From Sneathiella chinensis (GTDB lineage: Bacteria; Pseudomonadota; Alphaproteobacteria; Sneathiellales; Sneathiellaceae), in the NCBI RefSeq assembly GCF_012720115.1, contig NZ_VNWN01000002.1, positions 930,001 through 994,000 of the forward strand: a DNA stretch of 64,000 nucleotides, read 5' to 3'. The notes beneath the pieces were generated by a model, which saw nothing but the letters and a program-made list of their open reading frames with translations, was not told the origin of the DNA and ran no database searches. Both the position numbers and the translations under genes were made by a program. The first letter of the stretch is position 1. Each line of letters opens with the position of its first letter. Shown one piece after another: positions 20,715-28,782 of the stretch.

Positions 20715-21563
20715 ATGTTGAAGAAACGTTGCCTCAGTATGTTCATTGCGGTTTGCCTGATGGCGGGTTCCGCGGCCTCCAAGGTCCATGCGACAGACGG
20801 GCCGATCGGCTTTCAGGCGCCCCGTGCGCCCGTGCAGACGGACCTCATTTTCGAGAGAAGCGGGACCGACAACCGATCAGAAGTCGTGCTGGGGGTTCAG
20901 TTCGTCCTTGATCCCGGCTGGAAAACCTATTGGCGCAGTCCGGGCGATGCAGGCATTCCGCCCCAGTTTGACTGGGACGGGTCCAGCAATATCGAGAAGG
21001 TGGAAATCCTTTGGCCCCGGCCAACACGTATTGAAAGTTTCGGCCTGACCACGTGGGGCTATGAGAACGAGGTGGTCCTGCCTGTAAAGCTGACCCTGGC
21101 AGATCCGGAAAAACCGCTTCAGGTGCGGATGAGTGCCTATTTCGGGGTGTGCAAGGATGTCTGCATTCCGGTGAACCGGGATTTACAGGCTGACCTTCCT
21201 GCGGGGGAAGGGGATGCAACCTATCATGCCCGTGTGATTTCCGACTATCGTGCTCTTGTGCCGCCAAAAGCAACGGAAGGCACGGCCATTCATCAGGTGA
21301 CCGCCCAAATTCGTACCAAGGACCAGATCAGTGTCACGGTTGCCGGATCATCCGGTTTCAAGAACCCGTCCCTTATTCTGGAGGGGGAGGAAGGGGACCT
21401 GTTCACGGTCCGAGACGTGACCTATTCCGACAATGGGAAAAAGGCCGTTTTCCAGATTGAGGCTGATCTTGCCAGAAAGGAGAGGAGCCTGTCCGGGTAT
21501 CCACTTGTGGCAACGATCGTGGATGGGGAGCAGGCCGCCGAGGCGGATATTCTGCTGGAGTGA
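20715..21563 (+). CDS. Secreted stand-alone DsbD N-terminal (alpha)-like domain protein
   Basis: 282 residues with a signal peptide (about 1-26). The mature part matches the N-terminal immunoglobulin-like domain of DsbD/ScsB: LDPGWKTYWRSPGDAGIPP (65-83) and YFGVCKDVCIP (142-152), with the redox pair C146 and C150. There are no membrane helices and no C-terminal thioredoxin domain, so it lacks the parts that bring electrons across the membrane. It may act as a periplasmic thiol carrier reduced by a separate partner such as CcdA. The chosen ATG gives a clean signal peptide; the frame is open 17 codons upstream. Confidence 0.82.
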   Translation: MLKKRCLSMFIAVCLMAGSAASKVHATDGPIGFQAPRAPVQTDLIFERSGTDNRSEVVLGVQFVLDPGWKTYWRSPGDAGIPPQFDWDGSSNIEKVEILWPRPTRIESFGLTTWGYENEVVLPVKLTLADPEKPLQVRMSAYFGVCKDVCIPVNRDLQADLPAGEGDATYHARVISDYRALVPPKATEGTAIHQVTAQIRTKDQISVTVAGSSGFKNPSLILEGEEGDLFTVRDVTYSDNGKKAVFQIEADLARKERSLSGYPLVATIVDGEQAAEADILLE

Positions 21564-21682
21564 CAAGACGGGGTGAGATTAAAATATTTCCTGTCTTTTC
21601 ATACAGGGTAATGAAAACCATGTTATTAATCTGGATACGCCCGCAAGAACGGGGCTGAAACCACTATTTATGGGGAATGAGA

Positions 21683-22162
21683 ATGACAATCAAAGTAGGC
21701 GACAAACTTCCGGAAGCAACATTGATGGAAATGACCGAAAGCGGACCGTCCAAGGTTTCCGTAGCCGATCTTTTCGGTGGCAAGAAAGTCGCCCTGTTTG
21801 CTGTACCGGGTGCCTTCACACCGACTTGCTCCGCCAAGCACCTTCCCGGTTTTATTGACAATCTTGATGCCCTGAAAGCAAAAGGCGTTGACGAGGTTGT
21901 GTGCCTGTCCGTCAACGACCCGTTTGTCATGGCCGCCTGGGGCAAGGCCCAGAATTCCGGTGATATCCGTATGGTCGCCGACCCGGACGCCGCGTTCACC
22001 AAGGCAATGAGTGTTGAGTTTGACGCCTCCGGTGCCGGTCTGGGTGTCCGCTCCCGTCGTTACTCCATGCTGATCGACAATGGTGTTGTCAGCCAGTTGA
22101 ACCTTGAAGAAACCGGCGGCTTTGAAGTCTCTGACGCCGGTACCCTGCTGGGCCAGATCTGA
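21683..22162 (+). CDS. Peroxiredoxin (Prx5/AhpE-type, glutaredoxin-dependent class)
   Basis: 159 residues of the Prx5 subfamily. The peroxidatic cysteine is C49 in VPGAFTPTCSAKH (41-53), with C74 as the only other cysteine nearby. It reduces hydrogen peroxide and organic peroxides in the cytoplasm, usually with glutathione and glutaredoxin. The ATG at 21683 has GGGGA 6 nt upstream; an ATG two codons earlier abuts the ribosome site. It converges on rnhA, with a GC-rich hairpin between them. Confidence 0.95.
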   Translation: MTIKVGDKLPEATLMEMTESGPSKVSVADLFGGKKVALFAVPGAFTPTCSAKHLPGFIDNLDALKAKGVDEVVCLSVNDPFVMAAWGKAQNSGDIRMVADPDAAFTKAMSVEFDASGAGLGVRSRRYSMLIDNGVVSQLNLEETGGFEVSDAGTLLGQI

Positions 22163-22168
22163 TTTGGG

Positions 22169-22192
22169 CGGGGGAGGGAATACCTCCCCCCG
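22169..22192. terminator. GC-rich hairpin between the peroxiredoxin gene and rnhA
   Basis: GGGGGAGG at 22170-22177 pairs with CCTCCCCC at 22183-22190 around a 5-nt loop. It sits 8 bp after the peroxiredoxin stop. There is no clear U-run on either side, so termination efficiency is uncertain. Confidence 0.45.
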
Positions 22193-22212
22193 TTCCTTGG
22201 GGTGGGGCCGGT

Positions 22213-22656
22213 TCAGCCCTTGAATTTCTCCATCCCCTGATTGGCGAGCGCGTCCGCCTTTTCGTTGCCGGGATGTCCGGCATGTCCCTTGACCCATTTC
22301 CAGACAATCTGGTGACGTTGAATGGCCTCATCAAGCGCCATCCACAAATCCTGATTCTTGACCGGTTTGCGAGCCGCAGTTTTCCAACCGTTTTTCTTCC
22401 AGTTGGCCATCCACTTGGTGATCCCGTCCTTTACATAGGTGCTGTCCGTGTGCAGTTCGACATTCGAGGGATGTTTCAGGGCATCAAGGGCCTGAATGGC
22501 CGCTGTCAGTTCCATGCGGTTGTTGGTGGTTTCGGACTCGCCGCCGCATATTTCCTTGGTTTTGCCATTGCTTTCCAGCAACGCCCCCCAGCCGCCGGGG
22601 CCGGGATTGCCTGAACAGGCGCCGTCAGTATAAATCGTTACGAAAAATCGGGACAC
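22213..22656 (-). CDS. rnhA: Ribonuclease HI
   Basis: 147 residues. The active-site carboxylates are D11 ([10 protein letters not shown]), E49 (RMELTAA), D71 (HTDSTYV) and D135 (NEKADALA), with H125 in WVKGHAG. It degrades RNA in RNA-DNA hybrids. I chose the GTG at 22656, with GGAAGG just upstream and the standard N-terminus; the frame is open 12 codons further. thrB and ispH, its usual operon partners, lie further up on the same strand but the cheZ-like gene intervenes on plus. Confidence 0.95.
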   Translation of the reverse strand: MSRFFVTIYTDGACSGNPGPGGWGALLESNGKTKEICGGESETTNNRMELTAAIQALDALKHPSNVELHTDSTYVKDGITKWMANWKKNGWKTAARKPVKNQDLWMALDEAIQRHQIVWKWVKGHAGHPGNEKADALANQGMEKFKG

Positions 22657-22784
22657 GGACCTTCCTTCTGTAAATGTAAATCGGCCCGGCAATGTAAGGG
22701 CTTCCCGTCATGATGTCATGTGTTTCCCGCGCCGGGCAAGCCTGTCCCGTGTGACAGGGGGCGGATCGGGAAAATTTTATCCAG

Positions 22785-22799
22785 TTAACCGATTGTTAG
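22785..22799 (+). promoter_or_regulatory. CtrA-like box upstream of the cheZ-like gene
   Basis: TTAACCGATTGTTAG fits the CtrA consensus TTAA-N7-TTAA with one mismatch in eight and the correct 7-nt spacer. It lies about 80 bp before the cheZ-like start. CtrA controls motility genes in many alphaproteobacteria. Confidence 0.45.
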
Positions 22800-22875
22800 G
22801 CGCTCATATGCAGACTTGGGCCATGATTTGTAACGTCATGAAACAATGACGAGGGTTGGGAGCGCAGAACTGAAG

Positions 22876-23607
22876 ATGACACAAAAGAAGATTTATTCCG
22901 CTGAAGCACGGCGGATGCGTCAGGATGGCCTTCCCGCCCCGGACATGACTGCCAGCGCTGGCATGAGCGAGGAACAGTATCAGGGCCTGCTTGGGGCGAT
23001 TGATGCCCTTCGCAATGATATTGCTGGCGGTTTGGCCAAGCCGGCGATTGATGAGACCGTGATGGAGAATTTCCGCAAGGAAGTGACGGAAAGTGTTCAG
23101 TTGCGGACGGAACTGGAAGAACTGTCGCGGGTGATCATTGAAACCCGCCGGGAAATTGCCTCCCTCCAGAGTGTTGGTGAAGCGCCGAAAATCCATGCCA
23201 TGACCGATCAACTGGATGCGGTTGTGGGGGATACGGAAGGGGCGACAAACGCCATTCTTGAAGCGGTCGAGATTATCGAGGACAAGAATGAGAGTCTGGA
23301 ACTGAACGCCACCGACCCGGATCAGCTGGAAATCACCGAAGCCATCAGCACGGCCGTCATGAAGATTTACGAGGCCTGCAACTTTCAGGATATTACAGGG
23401 CAGCGCATTTCAAAGGTGGTCGGGACCCTGAAATTCGTTGAAGACCGGATTTCGACCATGATCGATATTCTGGGCGGCGAGCAGGAGCTGGGCGAGTTGG
23501 AACGGATCGAACAGGCCCTGCATCTGGACGGCGACGTGGAATTGAACGGACCGCGTCCGGAAGGCCACGAGATTTCACAGGCGGAAATCGACGCACTGTT
23601 TGATTAG
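22876..23607 (+). CDS. cheZ: CheZ family CheY-P phosphatase
   Basis: 243 residues, largely helical. The catalytic signature ACNFQDITGQRISK (167-180) matches CheZ, with Q171 as the expected catalytic glutamine. A long helical hairpin precedes it (about 60-165). After an acidic linker the protein ends HEISQAEIDALFD (231-243), which resembles the CheY-P-binding peptide at the N-terminus of FliM rather than the E. coli CheZ tail. CheZ dephosphorylates CheY-P to reset the flagellar motor. No che operon is adjacent. The ATG at 22876 is preferred over one ten codons upstream, but the ribosome site is weak in both cases. Confidence 0.88.
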   Translation: MTQKKIYSAEARRMRQDGLPAPDMTASAGMSEEQYQGLLGAIDALRNDIAGGLAKPAIDETVMENFRKEVTESVQLRTELEELSRVIIETRREIASLQSVGEAPKIHAMTDQLDAVVGDTEGATNAILEAVEIIEDKNESLELNATDPDQLEITEAISTAVMKIYEACNFQDITGQRISKVVGTLKFVEDRISTMIDILGGEQELGELERIEQALHLDGDVELNGPRPEGHEISQAEIDALFD

Positions 23608-23617
23608 GAGTGAGACT

Positions 23618-23644
23618 TGAGCCGTTCCCTGTCAGAACGGCTTA
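23618..23644. terminator. Hairpin between convergent cheZ-like gene and thrB
   Basis: AGCCGTTC at 23620-23627 pairs with GAACGGCT at 23635-23642, 7-nt loop, extended by two more pairs. It overlaps the thrB stop codon and lacks a U-tract, so it is only a possible terminator. Confidence 0.4.
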
Positions 23645-24622
23645 GGCCCGGTCCAGATCAAAGCCATAGGCGACAACAGACGCCACATCCTTGTGAAAGC
23701 GGATTTTCTTCAGGTATTCGCCGGGGTCCTTGGGCTTGACCAATGCCCCTTCAACCTGATTGATCCAGTCATACAGCCGGGTCAGGTAGAACCGCAGCGC
23801 CGCCCCCTGACAGAGCAGGGGCAGTGCCTCAAGTTCGCGGTCGGTGAGTTGGCGAACAGACTGATAGCCATTTAACAGGCGACGCGCCTTTGTAATGTTG
23901 AAGCTGCCGTCATTTTCAAAGCACCACGCATTCAGGCAGATCGCAAGGTCATAGGCGAGGAAGTCATTACAGGCGAAATAATAGTCAATGACGCCGCTGA
24001 CGGTTTCCTTCAGAAAGAAGATATTGTCCGGGAACAGGTCCGCATGAATGACGCCGGATGGCAGGTCCGTTGGCCAGTTCTGTTCCAGATGGGCCAGTTC
24101 AGCGGCAATCTCGTCGGCTTCTGCAGGGGGAATGGCGGGAATTCTACCGTCCTGAAAACAGCTTTCGAACAGGGGCCGCCAGCCGTCGATGGACAGGGTA
24201 TTCCTGCGGGTCAGGGTAAAGTCACCGGCCGTTACATGAAGGCGGGCCAGTGTCTGGCCCAGTTTCTGGCAATGATCCGGTGTGATCCGCTTGATCGACC
24301 GCCCTTCCAGAAACTGGATGATGGCGGCAGGGCGCCCGGCGGCTTCGGTCAGGGTCTTGCCTTCGCGGGTTGGGACCGGCGTTGGCGAGACAAAGCCCTT
24401 GGCAGCCAGATGTTCCATCAACCCGAGAAAGAACGGCAAATCGTCCCTGTTCACCCGCTTTTCATAGAGGGTCAGGATGTAATATCCCGCCTCGGTATGC
24501 AGCAGGAAGTTGGAATTCTCCACCCCCTCGGCAATACCCTTGCAGGAAAGGACCTCGCCCACATCATAGCGGGCCAGCAGGTCGTCCAGTTCTTCGTCGG
24601 AAATATCAGTATAAACAGCCAT
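23642..24622 (-). CDS. thrB: Homoserine kinase (ThrB2, aminoglycoside-phosphotransferase fold)
   Basis: 326 residues, the alphaproteobacterial type of homoserine kinase. The start MAVYTDISDEELDDLLARYD is typical of the family. The catalytic Brenner motif is VIHADLFPDNIFF (around 191-203), and the second aspartate lies in SGVIDYYFACNDFLAYDLA. It phosphorylates homoserine, giving the substrate of ThrC (16632-18032). It follows ispH by 43 bp, a frequent pairing in this class. Confidence 0.95.
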   Translation of the reverse strand: MAVYTDISDEELDDLLARYDVGEVLSCKGIAEGVENSNFLLHTEAGYYILTLYEKRVNRDDLPFFLGLMEHLAAKGFVSPTPVPTREGKTLTEAAGRPAAIIQFLEGRSIKRITPDHCQKLGQTLARLHVTAGDFTLTRRNTLSIDGWRPLFESCFQDGRIPAIPPAEADEIAAELAHLEQNWPTDLPSGVIHADLFPDNIFFLKETVSGVIDYYFACNDFLAYDLAICLNAWCFENDGSFNITKARRLLNGYQSVRQLTDRELEALPLLCQGAALRFYLTRLYDWINQVEGALVKPKDPGEYLKKIRFHKDVASVVAYGFDLDRA

Positions 24623-24665
24623 TTGATATCAATACTTTGGCATTGTGTTGCCTGCAACGGCTATT

Positions 24666-25622
24666 TTATGCCTGACCTGCTTCCAGCACACGGGGGAGTT
24701 TGAAGGTCACCTGCTCTTCACTGGTGACGACTTCCTCAACCGTGACATCAAAGCGTTTTGAAAAGGCCTCGACCACTTCCTCAACCAGTGTTTCCGGTGC
24801 GGATGCGCCCGCCGTAATCCCGACGGTTGTGGTATTCTCAAATTCCGCCCACGGAATATCGGTTGCGCGCTGGACAAGAAACACTTTCTCGCATCCCTGC
24901 TTGCGGCCAACCTCGACCAGACGCATGGAGTTTGACGAGTTGGGCGCGCCAATCACCAACATGCCATCGCAGCGGTCCGCCAGTTGCTTGACGGCGGCCT
25001 GCCTGTTGGTCGTGGCGTAGCAGATATCTTCCTTTTTCGGGCTGGCAATGTTGGGGAAGCGTTCCTGCAGGGCGGCCACAATGTCTTTTGTTTCATCAAC
25101 GGACAAGGTGGTCTGGGTCAGGTAGGCAAGGCCCGTACCCGGTTGCTTGGGCGTGAACTCCCGGGCGTCCTCAACGGTTTCCACCAGACTGATGCGGCCT
25201 TCTTCAAGCTGGCCCATGGTGCCGATGACTTCCGGATGGCCTTTGTGCCCGATCAGGACGATTTCCAGATTGTCCTTGTCGTGACGTTCGGCCTCCCGGT
25301 GGACCTTGCTGACCAATGGGCAGGTGGCGTCGATATAGAACATGTCCCGCTGCTCTGCTTCGGCGGGGACGGATTTCGCGACCCCGTGGGCGGAGAAGAT
25401 GACCGGAACGTCCTTGGGAACCTCGCTCAGTTCATCCACAAAGACGGCGCCCTTCTTTTCCAGATTTTCAACCACATACCGGTTATGGACGATTTCATGG
25501 CGGACATAGACCGGCGCCCCGTATTTCTCAAGGGTGCGTTCGACGATCTGGATGGCACGGTCAACCCCTGCACAAAAACCGCGGGGGGCTGCCAATAGAA
25601 GGGTTTTACGGGATCCGGTCAT
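24666..25622 (-). CDS. ispH: 4-hydroxy-3-methylbut-2-enyl diphosphate reductase
   Basis: 318 residues. IspH is a [4Fe-4S] enzyme that makes IPP and DMAPP in the last step of the MEP pathway. The three cluster cysteines lie in [11 protein letters not shown] (C17), [13 protein letters not shown] (near 100) and [10 protein letters not shown] (near 202), and the active-site glutamate in the GHPEVIGT region. ispE of the same pathway is at 52708-53589. It heads an ispH-thrB pair, and 193 bp separate it from the divergent lipoprotein gene. Confidence 0.96.
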   Translation of the reverse strand: MTGSRKTLLLAAPRGFCAGVDRAIQIVERTLEKYGAPVYVRHEIVHNRYVVENLEKKGAVFVDELSEVPKDVPVIFSAHGVAKSVPAEAEQRDMFYIDATCPLVSKVHREAERHDKDNLEIVLIGHKGHPEVIGTMGQLEEGRISLVETVEDAREFTPKQPGTGLAYLTQTTLSVDETKDIVAALQERFPNIASPKKEDICYATTNRQAAVKQLADRCDGMLVIGAPNSSNSMRLVEVGRKQGCEKVFLVQRATDIPWAEFENTTTVGITAGASAPETLVEEVVEAFSKRFDVTVEEVVTSEEQVTFKLPRVLEAGQA

Positions 25623-25815
25623 GATACTGCCTGCCAGTTGGAACGGTCCGGGAGGTTCCCGGTTTACTGATTCAATCCTAGGGGATGGTCCGGGCTGCTT
25701 GCTAAAAGGCGCGGAGCATCCTAAATTCGGCGCATTGTTACATCAATTTGATACCAATTACCAGTAGGTGCGGGGACCGGTACGGTTTCGCAGGGTTTGG
25801 GGAAGGCAACGATCG

Positions 25816-26382
25816 ATGAAGAAATTTGGGCGGATACTGAAAGCCGGTGCGGTTCTGGCGCCTGTTGCGTTGACAGCCTGTAGCGGGTCAATTGACGCGG
25901 GGCTTGGGGATATGTTCTCAACCCGGGAACCGTTGCCCTGTCCGCAAGTCGCCGTATTGCCCCATGCCGATGCGATCACCATTTTCCGCCCTGGACAGGG
26001 ACGTGACCTTGTGGATGTCCAGTATGAAGGGGTGATTGCCCCGGTTAGCGGTGAATGTTCCTACGAGGATGATGATTCGGTCATTGCCGTTGATCTCATT
26101 TTGCGGATTGGCGCCATCAAGGGCCCGGCAGCCACCTCCCAGACGCAGGAATTCCCCTATTTCATCGCGGTTGCGGACCGGAACAAGAAAATCCTGAACA
26201 AGAAGGTTTTCACCAGCCCTGTCTCTGTGCCGGAAGGCCGCAGGCGCGGCGGTGTCGAAGAGGAAACCGTCCAGCGTATTCCCCTTCCCACAGGGCGTTT
26301 CGGACCGGATTACACGATCATTCTCGGCTTTCAGCTAACGCAGGAGCAGTTGGATTATAACCGCTCCGCCGCCGGTCTCTGA
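25816..26382 (+). CDS. Uncharacterised alphaproteobacterial lipoprotein
   Basis: 188 residues with a lipoprotein signal peptide and lipobox LTAC, giving lipidated C22. The mature part is beta-rich, with a patch of charged residues at about 138-150 (EGRRRGGVEEE) and two further cysteines, one in PLPCPQVAV and one in SGECSYEDDD, that could form a disulfide in the periplasm. I do not recognise a named family. The ATG at 25816 follows GGAAGG by 9 nt. It ends at a strong terminator and is divergent from ispH. Confidence 0.75.
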   Translation: MKKFGRILKAGAVLAPVALTACSGSIDAGLGDMFSTREPLPCPQVAVLPHADAITIFRPGQGRDLVDVQYEGVIAPVSGECSYEDDDSVIAVDLILRIGAIKGPAATSQTQEFPYFIAVADRNKKILNKKVFTSPVSVPEGRRRGGVEEETVQRIPLPTGRFGPDYTIILGFQLTQEQLDYNRSAAGL

Positions 26383-26402
26383 TAGGGGCAGACGCACAAA
26401 AC

Positions 26403-26437
26403 AAAAAAGGCCGGGAAAAATCCCGGCCTTTCTTTTT
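26403..26437. terminator. Bidirectional terminator between the lipoprotein gene and the chemoreceptor gene
   Basis: AAAGGCCGGGA at 26406-26416 pairs with TCCCGGCCTTT at 26421-26431 around an AAAA loop, with an A-run to the left and T-run to the right. Confidence 0.92.
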
Positions 26438-26454
26438 GATCGCGCTCTTTGGGA

Positions 26455-27855
26455 TCAGATGACTTTTCGCACATCCTGAAGGAAGGCGGTCACATTGTCC
26501 TCCAGCCCGCGGGATTGCTGCTGCAGGGTGGTGGCTTCCTTGAGCAGGCTCTCACTGGTCTGGGAGGTTTCCTCGGCAGAGGAGCGGACAATGGCGATAT
26601 TCTCGGACACGGTGACCGTATCGTTGGACGCAGTGTGAACGCTTTGGGCGATTTCCCGTGTGGCGGAGTTCTGCTCGTTCATGGCGCCGGAAATGGCGGA
26701 CACGGCATTGTTGATATCGTTGACCGTGGTGCCGATATTCTCCATTGAGGCGACGGCCTCGCTGGTGGCACTTTGAATTTCCACGATCTGCTTGCTGATA
26801 TCCTCGGTTGCGCGGGCGGTCTGGCTGGCCAGATTTTTCACCTCGTTGGCAACAACCGCAAACCCCTTGCCGGCATCGCCCGCCCGGGCCGCCTCGATGG
26901 TGGCGTTGAGGGCCAGAAGGTTGGTCTGGTTGGCGATATCCTCGATCAGCTTGACCACCTCGCCAATGGATTTGGCCGCTTCCGCCAGACCGCGAATTTT
27001 CACATTGCCGCTTTGGGCGGCTTCGCTGGCGGAATTGATGTTGCTCAGGGAATTCTGGATCTGCCGGTCAATTTCCTGAATGGAGGCGGACATTTCCTCG
27101 GCGGAACTGGCCACGGTCTGAACACTGGCGGACGCACTGTCGGCGGCATTGTTCACATTCTGGGCCTTGGTCGCCGTATTGCCCGCTGCGCTGGACAGGG
27201 TCGTTGCCACATCCTGCAGGGAGCGGGAGGATTCAGAAATGGAATGGGACACCGACCCGATGTTGGTTTCAAAAGACCGGATGATGTTTTCGAAATTGCG
27301 GGTCCGCTGTTCAAAGGAACTGGTGCATTCGTTGATGATGCCAGCCGTCCGGCGGAAGGAGCCGCTCATGTCGTTGTTGAGGATGCGGCGATAGTATTTC
27401 TGCTCGGCCACATGCTGCATGGAGGCTTCGGCCTCGCGCAGGAAGGCATCAATGCGATCCACCAGTTCGTTGATGGCCCACTGAATGTCGCTGAGGGGGC
27501 TGGCATTGTCGATTTCCGAGATACGCAGCTCGAAATTCCCTTTTGCGATTCCCTCACAGATTTCCCGTGTACGGTTGATCTCGGCGGTAAGGTCAGCCTG
27601 CAGCGGCTGCGGCGCGGCAGTGTCCCCGGTCTGGTCTTGACGGCCTTGATCCTCCTGCGCGCTTTCCAGCAGGGCGTTGCGCTGCCCGCGGAAATAAAAG
27701 GCTGCGCCTGCGGGGAGCAGGAAGGCCACGGCCACAAAGGCCGCCAGCAGGGTGTCCGTGGGTTGCAGAAGTTCATATCCGACAAAAACGATGCCGGAGA
27801 CAAGCAGGGCAATCAGCGGAGCCATGAGCCGGTTAGAGGGAGAAGAACCATTCAT
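26455..27855 (-). CDS. Methyl-accepting chemotaxis protein without periplasmic sensor (Aer-like membrane/signalling half)
   Basis: 466 residues. Two membrane helices (about 9-29 and 35-55) are joined by a loop of only five or so residues, so there is no periplasmic ligand domain. A HAMP-like region follows (about 85-140), then a long cytoplasmic coiled coil with the kinase-control tip [20 protein letters not shown] in the region 26880-26945. It signals to CheA-CheW. The start ATG overlaps the end of the upstream PAS gene by 23 nt in another frame, with AAGGTGG nearby as ribosome site. The pair together has the layout of E. coli Aer. Confidence 0.92.
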   Translation of the reverse strand: MNGSSPSNRLMAPLIALLVSGIVFVGYELLQPTDTLLAAFVAVAFLLPAGAAFYFRGQRNALLESAQEDQGRQDQTGDTAAPQPLQADLTAEINRTREICEGIAKGNFELRISEIDNASPLSDIQWAINELVDRIDAFLREAEASMQHVAEQKYYRRILNNDMSGSFRRTAGIINECTSSFEQRTRNFENIIRSFETNIGSVSHSISESSRSLQDVATTLSSAAGNTATKAQNVNNAADSASASVQTVASSAEEMSASIQEIDRQIQNSLSNINSASEAAQSGNVKIRGLAEAAKSIGEVVKLIEDIANQTNLLALNATIEAARAGDAGKGFAVVANEVKNLASQTARATEDISKQIVEIQSATSEAVASMENIGTTVNDINNAVSAISGAMNEQNSATREIAQSVHTASNDTVTVSENIAIVRSSAEETSQTSESLLKEATTLQQQSRGLEDNVTAFLQDVRKVI

Positions 27856-28357
27856 CGTAATTGCCACCTTGTTCTGTGATAAACGCACTGAGTTGTTGCA
27901 TACCGGCTTCCAGTCCGGCCTTGGGCGAGCTTTCCGCCTTTTCCGTTGCGAGAAGCTGGGCGTAGAGCGGCTGAACGACGTTCTTGATCAGCGTCTTGTT
28001 CACCGCGCGCCGGTTGGAATGGTATCCAAGGACAGAACCGTCTTCTGCAATGGAGGGGGTAACGTGGGCAAGAACCCAGTAATTGTCACCGGTCTTGCCC
28101 AGGTTGTTGACATAGGCAAAGACTTCTTTGCGCTCTTTCAGGGTATCCCAGAGGAACTTGAATATACAACGAGGCATGTCCGGGTGACGGATGGCATTGT
28201 GCTGCACACCCAGTACCTCGGCCTCGTCAAACCCCGAGATGTCGAGGAACGTCTTGTTGGCGTAGGTAATCTTTCCTGTCAGGTCAGTTTTACTGACAAT
28301 GATATCTTTTTCGCCAAGCGTTCGCTCGTTACCAGTAGGAGAAATAGTCGGTCGCAT
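27833..28357 (-). CDS. Aer-like PAS domain protein (redox/aerotaxis sensor half)
   Basis: 174 residues with one PAS domain (about 18-118). It aligns with the E. coli Aer PAS without gaps over the core: TYANKTF (31-37), [10 protein letters not shown] (53-62) and TGDNYWV (89-95). The Aer residues needed for FAD binding, N34, R57, H58 and D60, and the tryptophan W70 are all present at the same numbers. There is no membrane or signalling domain; those are encoded by the overlapping downstream gene. After residue 120 a helical, acidic tail follows. The ATG at 28357 has GGA 8 nt upstream. Confidence 0.88.
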   Translation of the reverse strand: MRPTISPTGNERTLGEKDIIVSKTDLTGKITYANKTFLDISGFDEAEVLGVQHNAIRHPDMPRCIFKFLWDTLKERKEVFAYVNNLGKTGDNYWVLAHVTPSIAEDGSVLGYHSNRRAVNKTLIKNVVQPLYAQLLATEKAESSPKAGLEAGMQQLSAFITEQGGNYDEWFFSL

Positions 28358-28485
28358 GATCCTGATCCAAAGTTTTTTGTGCATTATGACTTTCAAAAGT
28401 TAAGGCTTGGTAACCGGTTAGGTTGAAAGTAAAATGAAAGGCGGAAAATATTCCGACCAACATGCGGGCAGGAATGCGTTGCTAT

Positions 28486-28513
28486 TTGACAGACCAAAAA
28501 GCATGTCTATTAT
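28486..28513 (+). promoter_or_regulatory. Consensus-like sigma70 promoter of the gcv operon
   Basis: TTGACA at 28486-28491 and TATTAT at 28508-28513 are separated by 16 bp, predicting a start near 28520, about 20 bp before the first riboswitch aptamer. Confidence 0.75.
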
Positions 28514-28540
28514 CTGACCCGTTCATACAGATGATCCCTG

Positions 28541-28730
28541 CGGGAGAGATGGCTTCGGGCCATCGCCGAAGGAGCAACCGCCCCGGAAACTCTCAGGCAC
28601 CCGGACCGCAGGGGGATGAAACTCTGGAAAGAAAACTGCTGGGCAGTTTCACCGAAGGGGTAAGCAGCAGGACGATGCCATTGGCTTTCCTGATGTCAAT
28701 TCTCTCAGGTTCGTAAGACAGAGGGGGTGG
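28541..28730 (+). promoter_or_regulatory. Tandem glycine riboswitch
   Basis: Two glycine aptamers in series. Aptamer I shows GGAGAGA near 28543, GCCGAAGGAGCAA at 28565-28577 and the AAACTCTCAGGCA block at 28587-28599, closing with CTCTGGAAAG near 28623. Aptamer II shows ACCGAAGGGGTAA at 28651-28663 and CTCTCAGG at 28702-28709. This is the typical glycine-activated element in front of glycine cleavage genes. The 50 bp between the second aptamer and the gcvT start would hold the expression platform. Confidence 0.93.
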
Positions 28731-28782
28731 TTTCCGACACTTTGTGCCGGAACTCAATTCCTTTGCTAGAACGAGAGAAAAA

